Below are positions 17,706-28,260 of a DNA stretch of 64,000 nt, one piece after another. Each line of letters begins with the position of its first letter. The first letter of the stretch is position 1. Source of the DNA: Proteobacteria bacterium UBA2133. GTDB lineage: Bacteria > Pseudomonadota > Gammaproteobacteria > Arenicellales > UBA868. The stretch lies in contig DCXP01000006.1 in the NCBI GenBank assembly GCA_002327725.1, positions 13,876 to 77,875 on the forward strand, read 5' to 3'. A program made the position numbers and the translations under genes. The notes under the pieces were generated by a model. That model did no database searches and was not told the DNA's origin. It saw only the letters and a list, made by a program, of their open reading frames with translations.

Positions 17706-19886
17706 ATGGATGTCTCGCCCATTTTCGATGCCTTAAACGATGCCCAGCGCGAGGCGGTAGGCGCCCCGCCTGGGCCGATGCTGGTCCTCGCCGGTGCCGG
17801 CAGCGGCAAAACCCGGGTACTGACCTACCGCATCGCCTATCTGGTGCAGGCGCTTGAAACCTCACCCTACGCGATCCTGGCGGTGACCTTCACCAACAAG
17901 GCCGCCAACGAGATGCGAAAACGTATCGAGGGCTTTTTAGGGTTTTCGGTACGGGGAATGTGGATCGGCACTTTTCATGGTCTGTCACACCGTATCCTGC
18001 GCGATCATCATGAAATGGCCGGCCTCCCGAGCGGCTTTGAGATCCTGGATTCGGATGATCAGTACCGCGTAATCCGGCGTGCCCTGAAAGAGCTTAGTCT
18101 GGATGAAGGTTACTGGCCGCCGCGCCAGGTCCAGTGGTTCATCAACAGTCAAAAAGAAGAAGGTCGCCGGCCGTCCCACGTGCGGGATACCGGGGACAGC
18201 CATCAGCAGACGCTGATCCGGGTCTACACCCATTACGAGGAGACCTGCCAGCGCCTGGGGCTGGTGGATTTTGCCGAACTGTTGCTGCGCACACTCGAAC
18301 TTCTGGAGCAAAACCCCTCGCTGCTCGGCAACTACCAGCAGCGCTTCAAACATATCCTGGTGGATGAGTTTCAGGACAGCAACGCCATCCAGTACCGCTG
18401 GCTGAAATTACTGGCCGGGGCGCATGCACAGATCACAGCCGTGGGAGATGATGATCAGTCGATTTACGGCTGGCGGGGCGCCCGGGTCGAGAACATGAAC
18501 CAGCTGCAGCAGGATTTTTCGGGGACCAAGGTGGTTCGCCTTGAACAGAACTACCGCTCCACCGGGAATATCCTGAATGCCGCCAACGCCGTAATTGACC
18601 AGAACACCGGACGGCTCGGCAAGAATCTCTGGACCGAGGGCGACGACGGCGAGCCGATCCGGATTTACGGCGCCCTGGACGAACTGGATGAGGGGCGTTT
18701 TGTGATTGACCGGATTGCGGCGTGGCAGGGTCAGGGCCGGCGGCGTGACAGTATCGGCGTGCTGTACCGCTCCAATGCCCAGTCGCGCGTTTTTGAGGAG
18801 CTGCTGCTATCCCAGGGCATTCCCTACCGCGTGTATGGGGGACTGCGCTTTTTTGAGCGTGCCGAGATCAAGGACGCCCTCGCCTACCTGCGGCTGGTCA
18901 CCAATCGTGACTCCGACCCGGCATTTGAGCGGGTGGTTAACGTGCCGCCGCGCGGTATCGGTGCGCGTACGGTAGAGATCGTGCGCCAGCAGGCCCGCAC
19001 CGACGGCTCATCACTATGGACCGGCGCAATAACCCTGAGCGAGTCCGATACCCTGCCCGGCCGGGCCAAAAGCGCCCTTGGTACCTTCATCACGCTGATT
19101 GAACAACTGGCGCGGGATATAGCCGATCACGACCTGCCCGAAAAGATTGATCTCGCCATCAGCGCCAGCGGTCTGACTGATCACTATCGCAAGGAACGCG
19201 GCGAAAAAGCCATCACGCGCGTTGAAAACCTGGAAGAACTGGTCAGCGCCGGGCGCAACTTTGAATCTGAAGCAGGTAGTGATGACGAGGTCGATGAGCT
19301 CTCGGATTTTCTCGCACACGCGGCGCTTGAAGCCGGAGAGGGTCAGGCGGCCGAATGGGAGGACTGCGTACAGCTGATGAGCCTGCATTCGGCCAAGGGT
19401 CTGGAGTTTCCCCTGGTGTTCCTCTGCGGCATGGAAGAGGGCCTGTTTCCCCATCAGCGCTCGCTGGATGAGCCGGGCGGCCTCGAAGAAGAGCGCCGGC
19501 TCTGTTATGTCGGCATGACGCGGGCCATGGAGCAGCTCTACCTGACCTGCGCGGAGGTCCGGCGCCTGCACGGGCGCGAAACCTCCACCAGTCCGTCGCG
19601 CTTTCTCTCGGAGATACCTGAAGATCTCATCGAGGATGTCCGGGCCGGCGCCGGCCTTGCCACCCGAACCATAAAACACGAGCGCCGCGAAACCGTCCCG
19701 TCAACGACCGCCGCCAGGCCCGGCGGGGAGATCCGCCTGGGCGGTCTGGTCCGGCACACGAAGTTCGGCACCGGGACGGTGGTGATGGTGGAAGGGCAGG
19801 GAGAACACGCCCGGGTGCAGGTGCGCTTTGAGCAAGCCGGCAGCAAATGGCTGGTATTGGCCTATGCCAACCTTGAGGACTGCTGA
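17706..19886 (+). CDS. uvrD: DNA helicase II (UvrD family)
   Basis: 726 aa superfamily 1A 3'-5' helicase for nucleotide-excision and mismatch repair. The start at 17706 (MDVSPIFDALNDAQREAV) matches E. coli UvrD better than the GTG three bases earlier. Motif I is GAGSGKT, Ia AVTFTNKAANEM, II VDEFQDSN, III GDDDQSIYGWRGA, IV LEQNYRS, V LMSLHSAKGLEFPLVF and VI VGMTRAM. The C-terminal Tudor-like tail (GTGTVVMVEGQGEHARVQV) binds RNA polymerase in E. coli. Convergent with the helical-repeat gene. Confidence 0.97.
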   Translation: MDVSPIFDALNDAQREAVGAPPGPMLVLAGAGSGKTRVLTYRIAYLVQALETSPYAILAVTFTNKAANEMRKRIEGFLGFSVRGMWIGTFHGLSHRILRDHHEMAGLPSGFEILDSDDQYRVIRRALKELSLDEGYWPPRQVQWFINSQKEEGRRPSHVRDTGDSHQQTLIRVYTHYEETCQRLGLVDFAELLLRTLELLEQNPSLLGNYQQRFKHILVDEFQDSNAIQYRWLKLLAGAHAQITAVGDDDQSIYGWRGARVENMNQLQQDFSGTKVVRLEQNYRSTGNILNAANAVIDQNTGRLGKNLWTEGDDGEPIRIYGALDELDEGRFVIDRIAAWQGQGRRRDSIGVLYRSNAQSRVFEELLLSQGIPYRVYGGLRFFERAEIKDALAYLRLVTNRDSDPAFERVVNVPPRGIGARTVEIVRQQARTDGSSLWTGAITLSESDTLPGRAKSALGTFITLIEQLARDIADHDLPEKIDLAISASGLTDHYRKERGEKAITRVENLEELVSAGRNFESEAGSDDEVDELSDFLAHAALEAGEGQAAEWEDCVQLMSLHSAKGLEFPLVFLCGMEEGLFPHQRSLDEPGGLEEERRLCYVGMTRAMEQLYLTCAEVRRLHGRETSTSPSRFLSEIPEDLIEDVRAGAGLATRTIKHERRETVPSTTAARPGGEIRLGGLVRHTKFGTGTVVMVEGQGEHARVQVRFEQAGSKWLVLAYANLEDC

Positions 19887-19940
19887 TCCCGGTGCGCAAG
19901 CCCCGGTCATGGCAGCCCGGGCGGCGAACCACCGCGCGGT

Positions 19941-20486
19941 TCAGGCTTTCGCTGATGGCTTGGTCAGTTTTGCCAATGACTTTTGAGCCTTTGCCGAGAC
20001 CGATTTCCGCCCGTCGTCTTGCAGCCCGTTAAGGAACGGCATCAGCCACCGGCGAAGGCTCGCATCTTCTCTCGCCCACTCGCTCAGTGTATCCATGGTC
20101 ATGTTGAGCACAATCCAGTCCGAAGCGTGGGCGATGCTCTTTTTCAGAATTTTCTTCGCCTGGCTGAGCTGCGCACCAGACATGTCTTCTTTCAGCCGAG
20201 CGAAAAGCTGGGCCAGCGTCCAGTGCACCGAGGGCTGAGGGATTTTCGAGACCTCGTTGAGCAGTTGATCCAGATACGGCACCAACAAGGCTTTGTTCTC
20301 CCTGGCAATGCGCTTCATCGCATTAGAGGTGCGCAGGCGCACCACCTCATCGTCACTGCGGTAGCAATCAAAAAGCTCCCCGAATCGCTCGGGCTTTTTC
20401 AAAACCGCTTCGACCACGGCCACGGTATCACCCAGAGAATTGGGATGACCGCCTGTCAGGCGCTCTTCAAAGTTTCTCTTTTTCAT
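19941..20486 (-). CDS. Uncharacterised helical-repeat (HEAT-like) protein
   Basis: 181 aa, soluble and all-helical. The spacing of patterns such as VVRLRTSNAMKRIARENKAL and WTLAQLFARL resembles HEAT/armadillo-type repeats, and the C-terminus is Lys-rich (KAQKSLAKLTKPSAKA), which may bind nucleic acid. No family is recognised with certainty. It follows ubiA on the same strand by about 21 bases and may be the last gene of that operon. Confidence 0.65.
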   Translation of the reverse strand: MKKRNFEERLTGGHPNSLGDTVAVVEAVLKKPERFGELFDCYRSDDEVVRLRTSNAMKRIARENKALLVPYLDQLLNEVSKIPQPSVHWTLAQLFARLKEDMSGAQLSQAKKILKKSIAHASDWIVLNMTMDTLSEWAREDASLRRWLMPFLNGLQDDGRKSVSAKAQKSLAKLTKPSAKA

Positions 20487-20507
20487 CCTCGCGTTGATCT
20501 CAAATCT

Positions 20508-21368
20508 TCAAACCCTCAAGAGATACGCCAGCCAAAGCCCGGCAAACACAAAACCGCCGAACCAGATGTTATTCAAAAACGCTTTGAAACATTTTCTGCG
20601 GTCACGGTCTTTGCAAAGCTGGTACTGATAGACCACCGTGAGCGCAGCGGCTGCGAGACCTGCATAAAACACCGCCCCCAAATTCAGGGTATGGCCAATC
20701 AGGGCGAGATTCCCGAGCGCCAGCGCCTGCAGGAAGGCGTTGATCGCGAGCTCACGCCGGCCAAAGAGAATCGCGGTGGATTTGATGCCTGCCTTCAGGT
20801 CATCGGGTCGATCTGCCATGGCGTACATCGTGTCATAAGCAACCGTCCACAAAAGATTGGCAATCAGCAGCCACCAGGCAAGTGGCATCAGCGGGCTGTC
20901 CTGCGCCGTAAATGCCATGGGTATCCCCCAGGAGAACGCCACGCCGAGATAGACCTGCGGCAGATGGGTGAAGCGCTTGGCCAGGGGATAGCTTGCAGCG
21001 ATTACAGCGCCGGCCACCGCAAGCAACAAAGTCTGGCGATTAAGGAGCAGCACCAGGAACAGGGCCAGGATCATCAACACAATGAAAACCACCAGCGCCT
21101 CGCGCACCGTGACGGCACCGCTTGCGAGCGGGCGTTCGCGGGTGCGCTCGACCAGTGGATCAAGATCACGGTCAAGAATATCGTTGATGACACAGCCTGC
21201 CGCCCGCATCGTGATGACCCCGAGTACAAAAATAACCACGATGCCCGGGCGCGGATGCCCGTCGGACGCGACCCAAAGCGCCCACAGGGTCGGCCACAGC
21301 AACAGCAGCCAGCCGACCGGCTTGTCGAGGCGCGCCAACCGCCAGTATTGAATCCACTTTTCAGGCAT
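20508..21368 (-). CDS. ubiA: 4-hydroxybenzoate polyprenyltransferase
   Basis: 286 aa integral membrane prenyltransferase that joins 4-hydroxybenzoate to the polyprenyl chain in ubiquinone synthesis. The Asp-rich motifs are NDILDRDLDP and, in the second half, the D-rich DRPDDLKAGIKS segment; about nine hydrophobic helices follow the order of the family. The start is the ATG at 21368 (MPEKWIQYWRLARLDKPVG), overlapping the end of recG by 8 bases. The frame is open further upstream but that is recG antiparallel-frame sequence. The usual partner ubiC is not adjacent. Confidence 0.94.
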   Translation of the reverse strand: MPEKWIQYWRLARLDKPVGWLLLLWPTLWALWVASDGHPRPGIVVIFVLGVITMRAAGCVINDILDRDLDPLVERTRERPLASGAVTVREALVVFIVLMILALFLVLLLNRQTLLLAVAGAVIAASYPLAKRFTHLPQVYLGVAFSWGIPMAFTAQDSPLMPLAWWLLIANLLWTVAYDTMYAMADRPDDLKAGIKSTAILFGRRELAINAFLQALALGNLALIGHTLNLGAVFYAGLAAAALTVVYQYQLCKDRDRRKCFKAFLNNIWFGGFVFAGLWLAYLLRV

Positions 21369-23436
21369 GTGAAAAAGCAAGACCTGCCCGGAGCCACCGT
21401 GCCACCAGCGGTACGACCTGTTCTGGTTGGTCTCGAAGCAAGGCGGTGGCTGCACGCTGCACCGCCGGCAGCAAGGCCCGGTCCCGGGCCAGGTCAGCAA
21501 TCCGAAACTGCGGTGCACCGCTTTGGCGCGTGCCCAGCAGTTCGCCGGGACCTCGAAGTTCCAGATCTTTCTGGGCGATGGCAAATCCATCGCTCGTCTG
21601 GCGCAGCGTCGCGAGACGCTCTTTGGCCGTGCTCCCAAGGGGTCCCTGATACATCAGCACGCAGACCGACTGGCGATCCCCCCGGCCGACGCGGCCGCGC
21701 AGCTGGTGCAGCTGCGAAAGCCCAAGCCGCTCGGCATTTTCTATCACCATCAAAGACGCTTCCGGCACATCAACACCGACTTCGATCACCGTGGTCGCCA
21801 CCAGCACGTCGACCTTGCCCGACCGGAAGGCTTCCATGATCTGATCCTTTTCGGCGGGAGGAATGCGGCCGTGCAGCAGTGCGATGCGAAGCTCGGGCAA
21901 CTCGGCCTTGAGCGCCTCGGCGCGGCTGCTGGCGGCCTGCACCGCCAGGGCATCGGAATCTTCGATCAGCGGACACACCCAGTACGCGCGGCGCTCGCGG
22001 GCGCAGGCTTCGCGAATCCGTTCCTGTACGGCTTCACGGCGCGTATTCGGCAAGACCACGGTCTCCACCGGCTGGCGCCCCGGCGGCATCTCATCAATGA
22101 CAGAGATATCCATGTCCGCATACATGACCATGGTCAGCGAACGCGGGATCGGGGTCGCACTCATGATCAACTGGTGCGGGACATGCTGATCGGTCTGACC
22201 TTTATCCCGCAATGCCAGACGCTGGGCGACGCCGAAGCGGTGCTGCTCATCGACGACCACAAGGCCCAGCCGCTGGTAGGCGACATCATCCTGAAAAAGC
22301 GCGTGCGTCCCTACCGCGATCTTTGCCTCACCGCTCGCCAGTTGGGCGCAGACGGCTTTGCGCTCGCGCTGTCCCATCCGTCCGCTGAGCCACACCGGCT
22401 GCATCCCGAGTGGCGCGAACCAGCGGCCCAGCACACCGAGATGCTGCTCCGCCAGAAGCTCTGTCGGTGCCATGACAACAGCCTGCTGACCGGCTTCCAC
22501 CGCAGCCAGCACCGCAGCCGCTGCAACCACGGTTTTTCCACAGCCGACATCACCCTGCAGCAACCGCAGCGAGGGCTGGGCCTTGCCCATGTCAGTCACG
22601 ATCTCGGCAACGCTGTGCTGCTGGGCTCCGGTCAGCGCAAACCCCAGCTGCTCTTGAAGTTTCGGCCAGAGTTCCGCCGATGGCGGGATTGGGGTCGCGG
22701 TCTGTGCGCCGCGGCGCTGGCGGCGCTGGCGCAGCGCCAGGTGATGCGCCAGCATCTCCTCAAAAGCAAGCCGGCGCTGAGCCGGGTGGGCGCCGTCGCG
22801 CAGGGTCTCGAGATCAACCTCGGGCGATGGACGGTGCAGCAGCAGCAGTGCTTCCGACAGCGCCAGGTCGCTAAACTCCGCGGCACACGCCTCGCTAAGC
22901 AACTCGGGTATCCCCCCGGCGCATAAGCCAAGCGCCTGATCCGTAAGGTCACGCCAGCGCCGCTGGCCGATGCCTTCGGTGGTGGGATATACCGGAGTCA
23001 GCGCCGTTTCAACGGTCACATCCTGCAGTCCTCCCAGGACGCGATACTCCGGATGCACCATTTCAAGGCCGGCAGGCCCTGCCCGGACCTCACCATAACA
23101 CTGGATAAACCCACCGCGGTTAAGGCCGCGCGCCTGGGTGGCGCTGAAATGGAACTGGCGCATCGTCAGACGCCCGGTATCGTCCGAGATCACCGTCATC
23201 AGGCTGCGGCGGCGGCCGTAACGGACGCCACTCACCTCAATCCTGCCAGCGATCAGCGCCTCGGTGCCCGGGCGCAGTTCACCGATCGCAGCGAGTCGGG
23301 TTCTGTCCTGGTAACGCAGCGGCAGATGGAACAATAGGTCCGCAACGGTAGATATCCCTAAGCCCTCGAGTTTTTCCGCCAGCTGGGGGCCAACGCCCTT
23401 GAGGACACCGACCGACGCCTGCGCAGTCGCATCCAT
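21361..23436 (-). CDS. recG: ATP-dependent DNA helicase RecG
   Basis: 691 aa branch-migration helicase that remodels stalled replication forks. An N-terminal wedge (OB-fold) domain occupies about residues 1-180, then the helicase core: motif I LLQGDVGCGKTVVA, II VVDEQHRFGV, III MSATPIPRSL, IV-VI including ATTVIEVGVDVP and QLRGRVGRGDRQS, and the C-terminal TRAM-like LELRGPGELLGTRQSG hairpin region. Full length. It is downstream of spoT and ridA and overlaps ubiA. Confidence 0.96.
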   Translation of the reverse strand: MDATAQASVGVLKGVGPQLAEKLEGLGISTVADLLFHLPLRYQDRTRLAAIGELRPGTEALIAGRIEVSGVRYGRRRSLMTVISDDTGRLTMRQFHFSATQARGLNRGGFIQCYGEVRAGPAGLEMVHPEYRVLGGLQDVTVETALTPVYPTTEGIGQRRWRDLTDQALGLCAGGIPELLSEACAAEFSDLALSEALLLLHRPSPEVDLETLRDGAHPAQRRLAFEEMLAHHLALRQRRQRRGAQTATPIPPSAELWPKLQEQLGFALTGAQQHSVAEIVTDMGKAQPSLRLLQGDVGCGKTVVAAAAVLAAVEAGQQAVVMAPTELLAEQHLGVLGRWFAPLGMQPVWLSGRMGQRERKAVCAQLASGEAKIAVGTHALFQDDVAYQRLGLVVVDEQHRFGVAQRLALRDKGQTDQHVPHQLIMSATPIPRSLTMVMYADMDISVIDEMPPGRQPVETVVLPNTRREAVQERIREACARERRAYWVCPLIEDSDALAVQAASSRAEALKAELPELRIALLHGRIPPAEKDQIMEAFRSGKVDVLVATTVIEVGVDVPEASLMVIENAERLGLSQLHQLRGRVGRGDRQSVCVLMYQGPLGSTAKERLATLRQTSDGFAIAQKDLELRGPGELLGTRQSGAPQFRIADLARDRALLPAVQRAATALLRDQPEQVVPLVARWLRAGLAFSHA

Positions 23437-23459
23437 CGCGCAACTCTCTGCCGCCGCGG

Positions 23460-23849
23460 CTAATCGGGCAGGTGTGCTATTGCCTCCACCTCGACCGGTG
23501 CCCCCTTGGGCAAGGCTGCGACCGCGACCGTGGCCCGCGAGGGAAATGGCGCTTGGAAATACTCGGCCATAACCGCGTTGACCCTGGCGAACTGCTCCAG
23601 ATCAACGAGATAAATGGTGAGTTTGACGATATTCCCAAAGGTGCCCCCGGCCGAGTGCATCACCGCAGCAAGATTGTCGAACACCCGTCTCGTCTGCGCC
23701 TCGATGTCTCCGCTGACAAGTTCCATCGTCGCCGGGTCCAGCGGTATCTGCCCCGAGAGATAAACGGTGTCGTCAACGCGCACGGCTTGTGAGTATGGGC
23801 CGATTGCGTCAGGCGCCTGATCACTGTGAATGGGCTGGTTTGCAGTCAT
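23460..23849 (-). CDS. ridA: RidA family reactive-intermediate deaminase
   Basis: 129 aa. RidA hydrolyses 2-aminoacrylate and similar enamines formed by PLP enzymes, protecting the cell. The family pattern is clear: [19 protein letters not shown], the catalytic Arg region [24 protein letters not shown]. It lies between spoT and recG, an arrangement common in gammaproteobacteria and likely co-transcribed. Confidence 0.94.
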   Translation of the reverse strand: MTANQPIHSDQAPDAIGPYSQAVRVDDTVYLSGQIPLDPATMELVSGDIEAQTRRVFDNLAAVMHSAGGTFGNIVKLTIYLVDLEQFARVNAVMAEYFQAPFPSRATVAVAALPKGAPVEVEAIAHLPD

Positions 23850-23878
23850 GAAACTTTCCTTATCAGATGATGTTCACT

Positions 23879-26077
23879 TCAGCCGCGTGATCGCGAGACC
23901 CGGATCACCGACCGGCGGGCGCGCAGTCGTCGAATAATGCGGGCGAGGTGCTTGCGGTCGCGCACCTCGATAGTAAACCGGATTGCAGAATTTCGATCGT
24001 CGCGGGCGGTCACCAGAACATGGTTGATATTGGAATCTTCTTCTGCGATCACCGAGGCCAGCGTTGCAAAAACCCCGCGCCGGTTCACCACCTCAAGGCG
24101 GATATCGGCCTCAAAGGTATTTTTGATGTCATCCGACCATTCAACGCCAATCCACGTATCCGGCCGTTTGCTCTGTTCGCGGGCGTTGGGGCAGGTCGGC
24201 CTGTGTATCACGATGCCCCGGCCTCGCGAGAACAGCCCGACAATCCCGTCCCCGGGGATGGGTCTGCAGCAGCGTGCGTAGGAAACACTCATCCCCTCGA
24301 CACCGCGGATCGGCAGCGGTTCACTTCTGGCGGAGTCGGCACCTTTGGCTTCCGGCAGCAGTTGCCGGGCAACCACCATCGGCAGGCGCCGACCCATGCC
24401 GATATCTGTCAAAAGTTCATTCCAGTCCTCAAGCCCGATATGTTTCAGCAGTTGGATTTTCTGATCCGTACGCAGGCGTGTCGTCAGGCCTACGGTTTTG
24501 AGTGCGCGTTCCAGAAGCTGCCGGCCGAGTTTGCCCGCGTCTTCCTGATGCTGGTGTTTAAGGAAATCGCGGATGGCCGCCCGGGCCTTTGCCGTGACCA
24601 CATAGTTCAGCCACAGCGGTGTGGGAACCGCTGAGCGGGCAGTCAGTATCTCCACGTGATCACCGTTACCGACCGGCTGATGCAGCGGCACGGGCTCGTT
24701 GTTGATGCGGGCGCCGATGCAGCGATTACCGACGTCGGAATGCACCGAGTAGGCAAAATCCAGCGCGCTTGAACCTTTGGGTAGTTTTTTGATATCCCCA
24801 TGGGGCGTGAACACATAGACCTCGTCAGGGTAAAGGTCGATCTTGAGGTGCTCAAGAAACTCCGAAGGATTACCGGCCTGATTCTGGGTATTGAGCAGAT
24901 CCAGCAGCCAGTGGTGGGCGGGCGCCTGCGAGCCGCTGCGCTTTTCGCCGGTTTTGTACTGCCAGTGTGATGCCACACCGCTCTCTGCGGTCCAGTGCAT
25001 CTCCATCGTCCGTATCTGCACCTCGATGCTCTGGCCGAAGGTGCCAAAAAGCAGGGTATGCAGGGACTGGTAGCCGTTGGCTTTTGGGATCGCAATGTAA
25101 TCTTTGAATTTGCCCGGTACCGGTTTATAGGTGTTGTGAATCACGCCGAGTACGCGGTAGCAGTCCTCGGCCGAACGCACGATGATCCGGATGGCGAAAA
25201 TGTCCCGCATCTCTGACATCGGCACCCGCCGTGAACGCATCTTGCGGTACACGCTGTAGATATTCTTCTCGCGGCCCTCGACAGAGCCCTCGATGCCCAC
25301 CTCCGCAAGTTCAGCTTCGATCTTGGTCACGATCTTCTGGATGATCGCCCGGTGATTGCCGCGGCGTTTGCCGAGCTCCTTGTAGATCGCGTTATAGCGC
25401 TTGGGGTAGAGGTGACGGAAGCTCAAGTCCTCGAGCTCCTGGGTCCACGTACGCATGCCCAGCCGGTTGGCGATAGGGGCGAAGATGTCCATGGTTTGTG
25501 CAGCAATCCACTTGCGCTTTTCGGGCGTGAGCGCATCGAGTGTGCGCATATTGTGGAGCCGGTCGGCCAGCTTGATCAGGATGACCCGGATATCTTTCGC
25601 CATCGCCAGCAGCATCTTGCGGAAGTTTTCAGCTTCCGCGTGCTCGCGTGATTCAAAGTCGATCTGATCGATCTTGCTGACCCCATCCACCAGCTGCGCA
25701 ACGTCCTTGCCGAAGCGCGATGAGAGCTCTTCCTTAGCGGTAGGGGTGTCCTCGATAACGTCGTGCAGCAGCGCTGCGATGATGCTGCGGCTGTCGAGCC
25801 GCATATCGCCGAGAATGGCCGCGACGGACAAGGGGTGGAAAATGTAGGCCTCACCGCTTCGGCGCACCTGGCCCTCATGGGCTTCGGCGCCAAACAGATA
25901 GGCGTCGTAGACGGCTTTGACTTCCTCAGAATCCAGATACTGCTCGACGACCGCGAGCAGATCGCTGATCAGCAGCCGGCCCTCGCTGGATTTCGCGGAC
26001 CTCTGCCGGTTTTCAGCTGACGGGCTTTTCCTCCGCGTCGTCGCCGGTGTTGTCGGCATCGTGCGTTTCCTCGTCAC
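23879..26077 (-). CDS. spoT: Bifunctional (p)ppGpp synthetase/hydrolase SpoT
   Basis: 732 aa. The N-terminal HD hydrolase domain is intact ([21 protein letters not shown]), followed by the synthetase domain ([12 protein letters not shown]), TGS ([19 protein letters not shown]), a Cys-containing RIS/ZFD segment ([14 protein letters not shown]) and a C-terminal ACT domain ([20 protein letters not shown]). It sets the stringent-response alarmone level. The ATG at 26077 overlaps rpoZ by 65 bases. ATG at 26059 is an alternative, and a non-ATG start nearer [14 protein letters not shown], after the rpoZ stop, cannot be excluded. Confidence 0.95.
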   Translation of the reverse strand: MTRKRTMPTTPATTRRKSPSAENRQRSAKSSEGRLLISDLLAVVEQYLDSEEVKAVYDAYLFGAEAHEGQVRRSGEAYIFHPLSVAAILGDMRLDSRSIIAALLHDVIEDTPTAKEELSSRFGKDVAQLVDGVSKIDQIDFESREHAEAENFRKMLLAMAKDIRVILIKLADRLHNMRTLDALTPEKRKWIAAQTMDIFAPIANRLGMRTWTQELEDLSFRHLYPKRYNAIYKELGKRRGNHRAIIQKIVTKIEAELAEVGIEGSVEGREKNIYSVYRKMRSRRVPMSEMRDIFAIRIIVRSAEDCYRVLGVIHNTYKPVPGKFKDYIAIPKANGYQSLHTLLFGTFGQSIEVQIRTMEMHWTAESGVASHWQYKTGEKRSGSQAPAHHWLLDLLNTQNQAGNPSEFLEHLKIDLYPDEVYVFTPHGDIKKLPKGSSALDFAYSVHSDVGNRCIGARINNEPVPLHQPVGNGDHVEILTARSAVPTPLWLNYVVTAKARAAIRDFLKHQHQEDAGKLGRQLLERALKTVGLTTRLRTDQKIQLLKHIGLEDWNELLTDIGMGRRLPMVVARQLLPEAKGADSARSEPLPIRGVEGMSVSYARCCRPIPGDGIVGLFSRGRGIVIHRPTCPNAREQSKRPDTWIGVEWSDDIKNTFEADIRLEVVNRRGVFATLASVIAEEDSNINHVLVTARDDRNSAIRFTIEVRDRKHLARIIRRLRARRSVIRVSRSRG

Positions 26078-26477
26078 TGGCGGCTTCGAGCGCCTGCGCG
26101 ACCGGCGCCGATTCGATCAGATCGGCCAGAGCAGCGAGGTCTTCCGCAGAAATCTCGGCCTCGTTCGAATCCTCGGCGTCTGAATCAGACGCTCCGGCCG
26201 TCGTCGCACCCGGGGCCTGGGATGCTTCGCCCTCCCCGGGCGCAAATACTTCTTCGAGTTCCTGTCGAGTATCGACCTCTACCTCTTTGAGAATGTCACT
26301 GGTCACCAGGCCCTCGGCAATCTCGCGAAGCGCAATAACAGTATGCTTGTCCCGATCCTCGGGCACCAGCGGGTCATGGCCCAACTGTAACTGCCGCGTG
26401 CGGCGGGCAGCGACCAGCACGAGCTCAAAGCGGTTGTCGACGTTTTCGAGGCAATCCTCGACGGTAATTCTTGCCAT
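26013..26477 (-). CDS. rpoZ: RNA polymerase omega subunit with long acidic C-terminal extension
   Basis: 154 aa. The omega core is clear: [41 protein letters not shown] segment; it assists assembly of beta prime. E. coli RpoZ is 91 residues, so about 70 residues are extra. They are Asp/Glu/Ala-rich ([20 protein letters not shown], then [20 protein letters not shown]) and probably disordered. The extension runs through the first 65 bases of spoT. gmk lies 115 bases upstream. Confidence 0.94.
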   Translation of the reverse strand: MARITVEDCLENVDNRFELVLVAARRTRQLQLGHDPLVPEDRDKHTVIALREIAEGLVTSDILKEVEVDTRQELEEVFAPGEGEASQAPGATTAGASDSDAEDSNEAEISAEDLAALADLIESAPVAQALEAASDEETHDADNTGDDAEEKPVS

Positions 26478-26592
26478 CGGTGTTCTCCAGAAACCATGCG
26501 GCCCGGGGCGATCCCGGCAGGGATCAGGGGCGATCTGATGAGTCCTGCGGAACCTTAAGGTCCTCGTTAAAGCCCAATCTTCACAAGGATCG

Positions 26593-27270
26593 CTAAAGGT
26601 CTGCTGTCTTGGATGTTTTTAGTCTAACGTTTTTTGCACAATCTACAAGCGCCCCGACATCAAAACCCTGGCCGGATTCAGGGGCCTTACCGCGCCGGAC
26701 AAGGGCTTCAAGTTCGCCAAGCGCGGCATCAAAGCCGGCATTGATCAGGATGTGATCGTATTCGTCGTGGTGGCTCATCTCGCTCGCGGCCTCGGAAAGA
26801 CGCAAGGCGATCTCTTCCGGGGTTTCCCGGCCCCGCGCAGCCAGCCGCTTGGCCAGAACCTCAACTGACGGCGGCAGGATGTACACGCTGACCGCAGCGG
26901 GAAAAGCGTGCCGGGCCTGTCGCGCGCCCTGCCAGTCGATGTCCAGTATGACGCTGCGACCCTGGGCGAGCGCCTGCTCTACGGTTTCTCGCGAGGTTCC
27001 GTAGTAGTGGTCGAAGACCCGGGCATATTCAAGCAGTTCTTTGTCTTCTACCATCTGCTCAAATACCGCCTGGTCAACAAAGAAATAGTCCACGCTGTCA
27101 GTTTCACCAGGGCGCAGCGGGCGGGTCGTGTGAGACACAGACGTGACCATGTCATCACAACGCTCGACCAGGGCGCGGGCCAGGCTGCTTTTTCCACCTC
27201 CTGACGGCGCAGACAGAATATAGAGCGTGGGGTTTTGGGCAGGGGTCTTGGCCTGTGCGCCTTTACTCAA
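26593..27270 (-). CDS. gmk: Guanylate kinase
   Basis: 225 aa. Phosphorylates GMP to GDP using ATP. P-loop [13 protein letters not shown]-binding [13 protein letters not shown] and [21 protein letters not shown], and the lid region [13 protein letters not shown] are all present. The start chosen is TTG at 27270 with AGGTG seven bases upstream, 8 bases inside the end of yicC; an ATG at 27300 in the same frame would add ten family-atypical residues. Gmk and SpoT being co-transcribed links GTP and alarmone pools. Confidence 0.94.
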   Translation of the reverse strand: MSKGAQAKTPAQNPTLYILSAPSGGGKSSLARALVERCDDMVTSVSHTTRPLRPGETDSVDYFFVDQAVFEQMVEDKELLEYARVFDHYYGTSRETVEQALAQGRSVILDIDWQGARQARHAFPAAVSVYILPPSVEVLAKRLAARGRETPEEIALRLSEAASEMSHHDEYDHILINAGFDAALGELEALVRRGKAPESGQGFDVGALVDCAKNVRLKTSKTADL

Positions 27271-28129
27271 TGTTCTGCACCTGTTCGCGCATCTGCTCAA
27301 TCAGCACCTTGAGGTTGACTGAAGCATTGGTCTGTTCGGGATGCGCCGACTTCGATCCAAGCGTGTTGGCTTCCCGGTTCAACTCCTGCATGAGAAAGTC
27401 CAACCGGCGGCCGATTGGCTTGCTTTGGCCGAACGCCTGCTCGACCTCCTCAAGGTGCAACTTCAGCCGATCGACTTCCTCGCTCACCTCACTCTTCGCC
27501 AGCAACAGTACCATCTCCTGTTCCAGTCGCTCAGGATCAACCTGCACAGCCACTTCGGCAAGCCGCTGCTCCAGGCGCTCACGGTACACCGCACCGATTT
27601 CGGGCAGCCGGTCCTCAAGGGTACTGATCGCGTCCGATGCTGCCCTGACGCGTGCCTGAAGCATCTGCACCAAAGCCCCGCCTTCGCGTTCCCGCGACTC
27701 TGATAACTGTGCCAGGGCCTTTTGCAGCAGGTTGCCAGCCTCCGAGGCGAGCGCCTGCTCATCCACCGCCGGGGTGGACATCACGCCTGGCCATTTCAGT
27801 ACCTCGCCGACCCGCAGTGGCTGTACCTCAGGCAATATGCTGCGGGCGCTTTGCGACCAGGCGGCCAGTTGACCGATGCGGCCGGTGTCGATCTGGGGCT
27901 CGGCCGACCCTGCCGTCGGCGGCACATATCGAAGCCAGCCGTCCACGCGGCCGCGGCTGACCACCGCCGCAATGGCATCGCGAAAAGCACCCTCCTGAAA
28001 ACGAAGCTCTTCCGGAAGCCGCATGGCGACCTCACGGAAGCGATGGTTTACCGAACGCAACTCCCAGGTCAGGTCTCCTAACGGGGTTTGGGACGCGCAG
28101 CGCGCGAAAGCCGTCATGCTCTTGGGCAA
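27263..28129 (-). CDS. yicC: YicC family endoribonuclease
   Basis: 288 aa. N-terminal MPKSMTAFARC and LRSVNHRF are the hallmark of YicC-like proteins, and the DUF1732 C-terminal part (SEEVDRLKLHLEEVEQAF, GRRLDFLMQELNREANTLG) is complete. E. coli YicC is a metal-dependent endoribonuclease that affects small-RNA turnover. It heads the operon that continues with gmk, rpoZ, spoT, ridA, recG and ubiA. It is divergent from the Ser/Thr kinase. Confidence 0.93.
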   Translation of the reverse strand: MPKSMTAFARCASQTPLGDLTWELRSVNHRFREVAMRLPEELRFQEGAFRDAIAAVVSRGRVDGWLRYVPPTAGSAEPQIDTGRIGQLAAWSQSARSILPEVQPLRVGEVLKWPGVMSTPAVDEQALASEAGNLLQKALAQLSESREREGGALVQMLQARVRAASDAISTLEDRLPEIGAVYRERLEQRLAEVAVQVDPERLEQEMVLLLAKSEVSEEVDRLKLHLEEVEQAFGQSKPIGRRLDFLMQELNREANTLGSKSAHPEQTNASVNLKVLIEQMREQVQNIE

Positions 28130-28260
28130 GTGGGGTCTCCAGTGTTATCGTCTGCCGGCGAGCGTATGCCGGCCGGGGCTGCATCCATATCAGACAAGAA
28201 ACTATACTGTATTCTCGATCACCAGCGTTTGCCTCTCGCCCGTACAAACCATCACCCACT

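Noticed and set aside
19983..21839. 618-codon plus-strand open frame
   Set aside because: Antisense to the helical-repeat gene, ubiA and recG; composition (His, Arg, Gln, Pro) is typical of a shadow frame in GC-rich DNA.
21427..22926. 499-codon plus-strand open frame
   Set aside because: Shadow of recG, which has every helicase motif on the other strand.
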